This document shows, one piece after another, positions 6,832 through 10,166 of a stretch of DNA of 10,166 nt; the first letter of the stretch is position 1; every line of letters begins with the position of its first letter. This DNA comes from Pseudomonadota bacterium (GTDB lineage Bacteria > Pseudomonadota > Gammaproteobacteria > Burkholderiales > Burkholderiaceae_B). Made by a program: the position numbers and the translations under genes. Under the pieces are notes generated by a model, which had not been told where the DNA came from, made no database searches, and was given only the letters and a program-made list of their open reading frames with translations. The stretch lies in assembly GCA_023432075.1 (NCBI GenBank), contig JAEYVD010000014.1:1-10166 (forward strand). Reading direction: 5' to 3'.

Positions 6832-9800
6832 CACTTGGGCTCCGCGACTGGAGCAAGCAACTCTTCGTCAATAGGATCCGTGAGCCACGTGCCGCGTGTA
6901 AAGACAAGCGGTTCTCGCTGCGGGAACAGCGCGAGACTAGGCTGGTTAACGACATCCGGCCTGTAACAGTAGTCCAGCATGACCTCTGTGTCTTCCCGCA
7001 TAACGATTTGCCAACTCAACTGGCGGGTGCCATCTTGAATGAAATCCTTGTCAACAACCATACATTCCGCATCAAAAGGGAATCGGTATTCCGGAGATGC
7101 CGCAATGGGCCCTCGAACCATATTTAGTATTTGGCCGTTCCGCCTGGCTTTGAGCGTGTATTGGAAGACTTCAGCATGCTTTACTTGCTGCGACTCTTCG
7201 CCCGAAGTTGGATAGCCGGGCAGGACCAAAGATAGGGACAGTGTTCCTATCCTTTCTTGGGCGATAGCGCGATTTAGATCAATGCTGTCTTGCCAGAGTC
7301 CGTAAATGGGAATGCTGCGGACTGCAATATCACCCACCGACACCTCGGGGGTTTCCCAATTCGCTACCGCGCGGACGCCATAAACGGCACCGTGGAATGC
7401 GGCAAGTTCCTGGTCCAGAGAGCTATAACGGTATGCTCGATCACCCTGACTCCAAAAGCTGTGTGCCAACCAGACTTCGTCGGGCTGATATTTCGCGAGA
7501 GCGGCCTGGATGCTGAAATAAATTACTCCTAGGGTGGCGATAAAAGCCAGCACAAGCCAGCCGACTGGCCCAATGACGCCGAGGACGACGCTGGAGGCGC
7601 TTAAAAGCAGTCCAGCAGTCGCAAGTACTCCACAGCCAGCAGACGCCAGATACATTCGACCTGCTTCGGAGTTTTGTTGCGTGGCGTAGGCGCTAGCGGC
7701 ACGTAATCCATCAGCGACTGCCCCAATAGCGGCAGTTACTGCGCCTAGCTTTGTCGCTAGCTTTCGCACTTCGCGGGCTGCTTCCCGCGCCATGCTCAAC
7801 GAGTTCCCTTTCGCGAGTGCATGTAGCTGAATCGCGTCGCCCTTCAGCAACATGCCGGAGCTCATCACAGCGAATACCGCCGCCAACGCGCTAGCCCCGT
7901 TGGCGAACCCAGAAACTGATCGATCAAGCTTCCCGTTCGCGAGATCTTTGATCGACGACCGAAGTGCCATGATGGCGGAAATGGCGGCCAGGCCTGTGAA
8001 CCCATATTCCCCGCGCACGATTCCAGTCTGCGCGGCGCCGTAGGCTTTACTTTGACGAACCTGATCCAGCATCCGCTTGAATACATTTCCTTCAAGTTGG
8101 AACGGCTGCGGATTGTGCACAGACGGTTGGGCAGATGAAATACGGGTTGCTTGATCACCGATGCGCACGGTTTCGTAAAGGAGCACCGTCGCTGGCTGAT
8201 TGCGCAAGGGCTGCTTGACGGTAATACCCCACTTCCTTAGTTGTTCGGTGTTCATGCTTCGTTCACCGTGGAACTGGGAGTATTGGAAATTCGCCTCGGC
8301 GCTAGACACGCGGTACGTGACAATGGTGCTGCCAACGCGGACTTCTGCATACAGGCGTAATCGCCGGACGATGCTGCTGGCTGTGGTCTCGGGCAAACGC
8401 GTATCACCAAGCTGAGAAAGCATCTGGCTTACGAGTACATCTGAGGACTGGGTCGCTGGATAGGAGACGTTCAGTTGAAAGATGGGCGCAAAGGCCCCAA
8501 TCCCAACATCCAGCACGTTCTTCAGCGGCGCAGGGTTGGCGAAATCGGCGTGCAACTCAGGGATGCCGTGCGCTAGCGCCAACCAGACAGGACTTCTTTC
8601 TGGTGGGGCCAGCAACAAACTCCGGTACGTCGATCGACCACTCCCACTGTGAGTCAGATTACCCACGCAGTGCGCAACCACGCGCTCGTAGTCCTGTGCA
8701 TTCTCTTTGGCACCCAAGTCAAAACAGGACAGCACCTTGCCAAACCATCCATCCTGCCAATCCTTGGCTATGGCGCTGCCCCCAGTCCTGATCCAGCCTT
8801 CAAGGTCTTTCACCAGTGTGTCAATGTCGGACTGTTTCCGCCTGACTGTCTGTTCATACGAGAGCATGTATGGAACAGCACTTCCAAAGAAGCGGTCCGC
8901 GTTATCGTTCGCGTCAAAGCGAACCAGATCTCGCCTTTTTGCATAGGCTTGCGGCGTCGCACGCTTCTGAACGCTCTGCAAGTACTGCTTTATGACGGTG
9001 GCGCTTGTGTATGCGTGATTGTTATCGATTTCATAAGCTTGCCGGTCTGCGGCCGCAACTGCGACAAGATGCGCCAGTTCACTCATGACGCCGATCGGGT
9101 CGTGCAGCACGACTGCCAGAGGAACGATATCCTTGATCGGAACCAGCTCGACGTAAGCGCCCGGGATGACGGTTTCGTAGGTGGGGAACGACTTCGGCGC
9201 TGATATCTCGCTCCATGTGTAGTACCCCGACTTGCCATTCAAGTCGGGTCGTCGCAGTTCCGGCGTCGCGTAAGCAAGCAGCGCAATGTTGAACACGTGG
9301 GGTTGTTCAATGCCACCGGACGGCCTGACCTTTGTGGCCAACCTGGTTCGGATGCCGCCGCTATCGTTCTCGATGCGCCAGAGCCGGGCATGGGTCAGCA
9401 TCGTTTCGCTGGTCAACAGGTAAACGACGTCTGCTGTCTTGCTCTCTGGCGCAGATAGATAGGGTCGGGCGCTGACGATTTCGGGGCGAGCGAGCCGTCC
9501 AGGGATAGCATCCTCGTCGTCCGCACGGGTCCACCAGATGCGCGCAAAGCGCATGTCGTCGGTGACCTGATAGTGTTGCGTCCACATCCTGCCATGCTCG
9601 AAATAGCAGAGGTAAACGTAGGTGCCCGGCCGCAGCACGCGCAGACCATACGCCTTGCCAGCGGCCAGCTCGGAATAGCCTTCAGCGCTAAGCGTGGGGA
9701 ACACGCCTGTATCCCAGGCGCGCTCTGCAACGCCATAGCGCAACGGGTAGATGGGCACACACCGCTGACACGGTGGCGGTGAGATGGCCTTGCCCAGCCG

Positions 9801-9851
9801 CTTTTCATTAGGGCGGTCGGGACCCAGCGCTTTCTTGTGGGGCGTTGTCAT
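6831..9851 (-). CDS. VasX/BTH_I2691-like T6SS membrane-targeting toxin, 1006 aa
   Basis: Probable antibacterial effector delivered by a VgrG spike into a rival's periplasm or membrane. The start ATG 9851 has GAGGA 7 bases upstream (9859-9863 on the + strand) and overlaps the TGA of the VgrG stub. Near the N-terminus, CQRCVPIYPLRYGVAE (28-43), then LRPGTYVYLCY (73-83), matches the opening I know from the VasX N-terminal/BTH_I2691 family. Residues about 100-600 are a large soluble region. Hydrophobic segments cluster at about 616-630, 648-668, 703-718, 735-757 and 759-782 (for example LASAGCGVLATAGLLLSASS and VLGVIGPVGWLVLAFIATLG), as expected for a colicin-like pore former. Residues 790-1006 are a soluble, probably beta-rich tail ending LLAPVAEPK. 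No MIX motif was recognised and no DUF4123/DUF2169 adaptor gene lies between it and the VgrG stub. Sampled GC (60% in 9,241-9,300) lies between the sugar genes and the immunity genes. The frame is intact. Confidence 0.87.
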   Translation of the reverse strand: MTTPHKKALGPDRPNEKRLGKAISPPPCQRCVPIYPLRYGVAERAWDTGVFPTLSAEGYSELAAGKAYGLRVLRPGTYVYLCYFEHGRMWTQHYQVTDDMRFARIWWTRADDEDAIPGRLARPEIVSARPYLSAPESKTADVVYLLTSETMLTHARLWRIENDSGGIRTRLATKVRPSGGIEQPHVFNIALLAYATPELRRPDLNGKSGYYTWSEISAPKSFPTYETVIPGAYVELVPIKDIVPLAVVLHDPIGVMSELAHLVAVAAADRQAYEIDNNHAYTSATVIKQYLQSVQKRATPQAYAKRRDLVRFDANDNADRFFGSAVPYMLSYEQTVRRKQSDIDTLVKDLEGWIRTGGSAIAKDWQDGWFGKVLSCFDLGAKENAQDYERVVAHCVGNLTHSGSGRSTYRSLLLAPPERSPVWLALAHGIPELHADFANPAPLKNVLDVGIGAFAPIFQLNVSYPATQSSDVLVSQMLSQLGDTRLPETTASSIVRRLRLYAEVRVGSTIVTYRVSSAEANFQYSQFHGERSMNTEQLRKWGITVKQPLRNQPATVLLYETVRIGDQATRISSAQPSVHNPQPFQLEGNVFKRMLDQVRQSKAYGAAQTGIVRGEYGFTGLAAISAIMALRSSIKDLANGKLDRSVSGFANGASALAAVFAVMSSGMLLKGDAIQLHALAKGNSLSMAREAAREVRKLATKLGAVTAAIGAVADGLRAASAYATQQNSEAGRMYLASAGCGVLATAGLLLSASSVVLGVIGPVGWLVLAFIATLGVIYFSIQAALAKYQPDEVWLAHSFWSQGDRAYRYSSLDQELAAFHGAVYGVRAVANWETPEVSVGDIAVRSIPIYGLWQDSIDLNRAIAQERIGTLSLSLVLPGYPTSGEESQQVKHAEVFQYTLKARRNGQILNMVRGPIAASPEYRFPFDAECMVVDKDFIQDGTRQLSWQIVMREDTEVMLDYCYRPDVVNQPSLALFPQREPLVFTRGTWLTDPIDEELLAPVAEPK

Positions 9852-10126
9852 GGAGGGTTCCTCACGACGCCCACTTGCAACACGAAGGTCTCGGACAGGC
9901 CTTCATGCAAGATGAACTCGACGACGTCGAAAGGCTCGCCGCCGATGGCAAATGCGAAGCGAAAGTCGGACTGGATAGGAATGGCGGGCTCCCGGCAATC
10001 ACAGGCCTCCCACACCACCAATGCGTGCTCAGCCTGCGCGCGCCCATTACGGCACGCCCGCCCAGGCTTGGGTATCAGACAAGTACGATTTTGAAGTTCG
10101 TCAGCTTCTATTGCGATAACTTTCAC
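9848..10126 (-). pseudogene. VgrG N-terminal stub fused in tandem to the toxin start
   Basis: Counting from GTG 10126 this frame is 92 codons. Only residues 49-92 look like protein I know: QSDFRFAFAIGGEPFDVVEF, then ILHEGLSETFVLQV, the first strands of the VgrG/gp27-like domain, which in intact genes of several hundred residues continues for the whole spike. Here similarity stops after LQV, and VGVVRNPP leads to a TGA overlapping the toxin ATG. The natural VgrG start seems to be at residue 49, where ATT (9982-9980) stands in the place of an expected ATG, with GGGAG six bases upstream (+ strand 9989-9993). The first 48 codons are therefore probably untranslated leader that happens to be open; the frame has no stop up to the window edge. 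It could still be translated as a short leader coupled to the toxin. Whether a full vgrG lies beyond 10,166 is unknown. Confidence 0.6.
9859..9863 (-). promoter_or_regulatory. Ribosome binding site of the toxin, inside the VgrG stub
   Basis: On the - strand GAGGA is followed by seven bases (ACCCTCC) and then the toxin ATG. It supports ATG 9851 as the start and places the toxin's translation signal inside the 3' end of the truncated VgrG frame. Confidence 0.6.
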
Positions 10127-10166
10127 ACGCGCGAAAAAGTCAGCGCCCGTGCGGGGGGCGACCCCC
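9983..10166 (-). other. Leader region upstream of the VgrG stub/toxin operon
   Basis: About 180 bases with no gene I can defend. On the - strand it begins with a GC-rich potential stem, CGCCC and GGGCG around a short loop (about 10,143-10,159), followed by CTGAC and TTTTT. This could be a weak factor-independent terminator of a gene upstream, though the T-run is set back five bases. A/T-richer patches follow (GAAAGTTATCGCAATAG, CTTCAAAATCGTACTTGTC) where a promoter for the toxin operon could sit, but no clear -35/-10 pair was found. Confidence 0.3.

Noticed and set aside
6832..6834. GTG 6834 as the start of paralog 1
   Set aside because: The ATG at 6831 matches the other copies' starts and has better Shine-Dalgarno spacing (8 rather than 5 bases).
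8649..9203. Plus-strand frame of 184 codons inside the toxin
   Set aside because: Antisense shadow of the intact 1,006-codon toxin frame; no motif or ribosome site stands out.

Overview
The window looks like a high-GC betaproteobacterial chromosome. Burkholderiales is likely, and something close to Achromobacter/Bordetella or Burkholderia is my best guess; this rests on codon use and gene content, not on a database match. It has two blocks that converge head-on near position 3,820-3,900.

Left block (1-3,820, + strand) is the end of an exopolysaccharide or O-antigen-like biosynthesis operon. In order it carries a GT4 glycosyltransferase cut by the window's left edge, a GT2 glycosyltransferase, a WcaF-type hexapeptide acetyltransferase and a WcaI-type glycosyltransferase. 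The last two junctions are 4-base ATGA stop/start overlaps, so the genes form one translationally coupled unit. Together they would add sugars to a lipid-linked repeat unit and O-acetylate it at the cytoplasmic face of the inner membrane.

Right block (10,166-3,901, - strand) looks like an orphan type VI secretion (T6SS) effector-immunity module. Read in the direction of transcription, it begins with an N-terminal stub of a VgrG spike gene. The stub's stop codon overlaps the start of a 1,006-residue VasX/BTH_I2691-like membrane toxin. The toxin's stop in turn overlaps the start of the first of three tandem paralogous membrane proteins of 298-299 residues, probable immunity proteins. The three genes sit in roughly 1,015-bp repeat units whose 118-119-bp spacers are about 90% identical by hand alignment. 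GC falls from very high in the sugar genes to intermediate in the toxin and about half in the immunity genes, which fits horizontal acquisition.

The most interesting points are the stacked immunity array with mosaic similarity among its copies, spacers at least as conserved as the best-conserved coding parts, spacer ends that preserve what looks like the toxin's last codons and stop, and a broken VgrG stub coupled to the toxin. No tRNA, rRNA, CRISPR, integrase, transposase or complete structural T6SS gene was seen.
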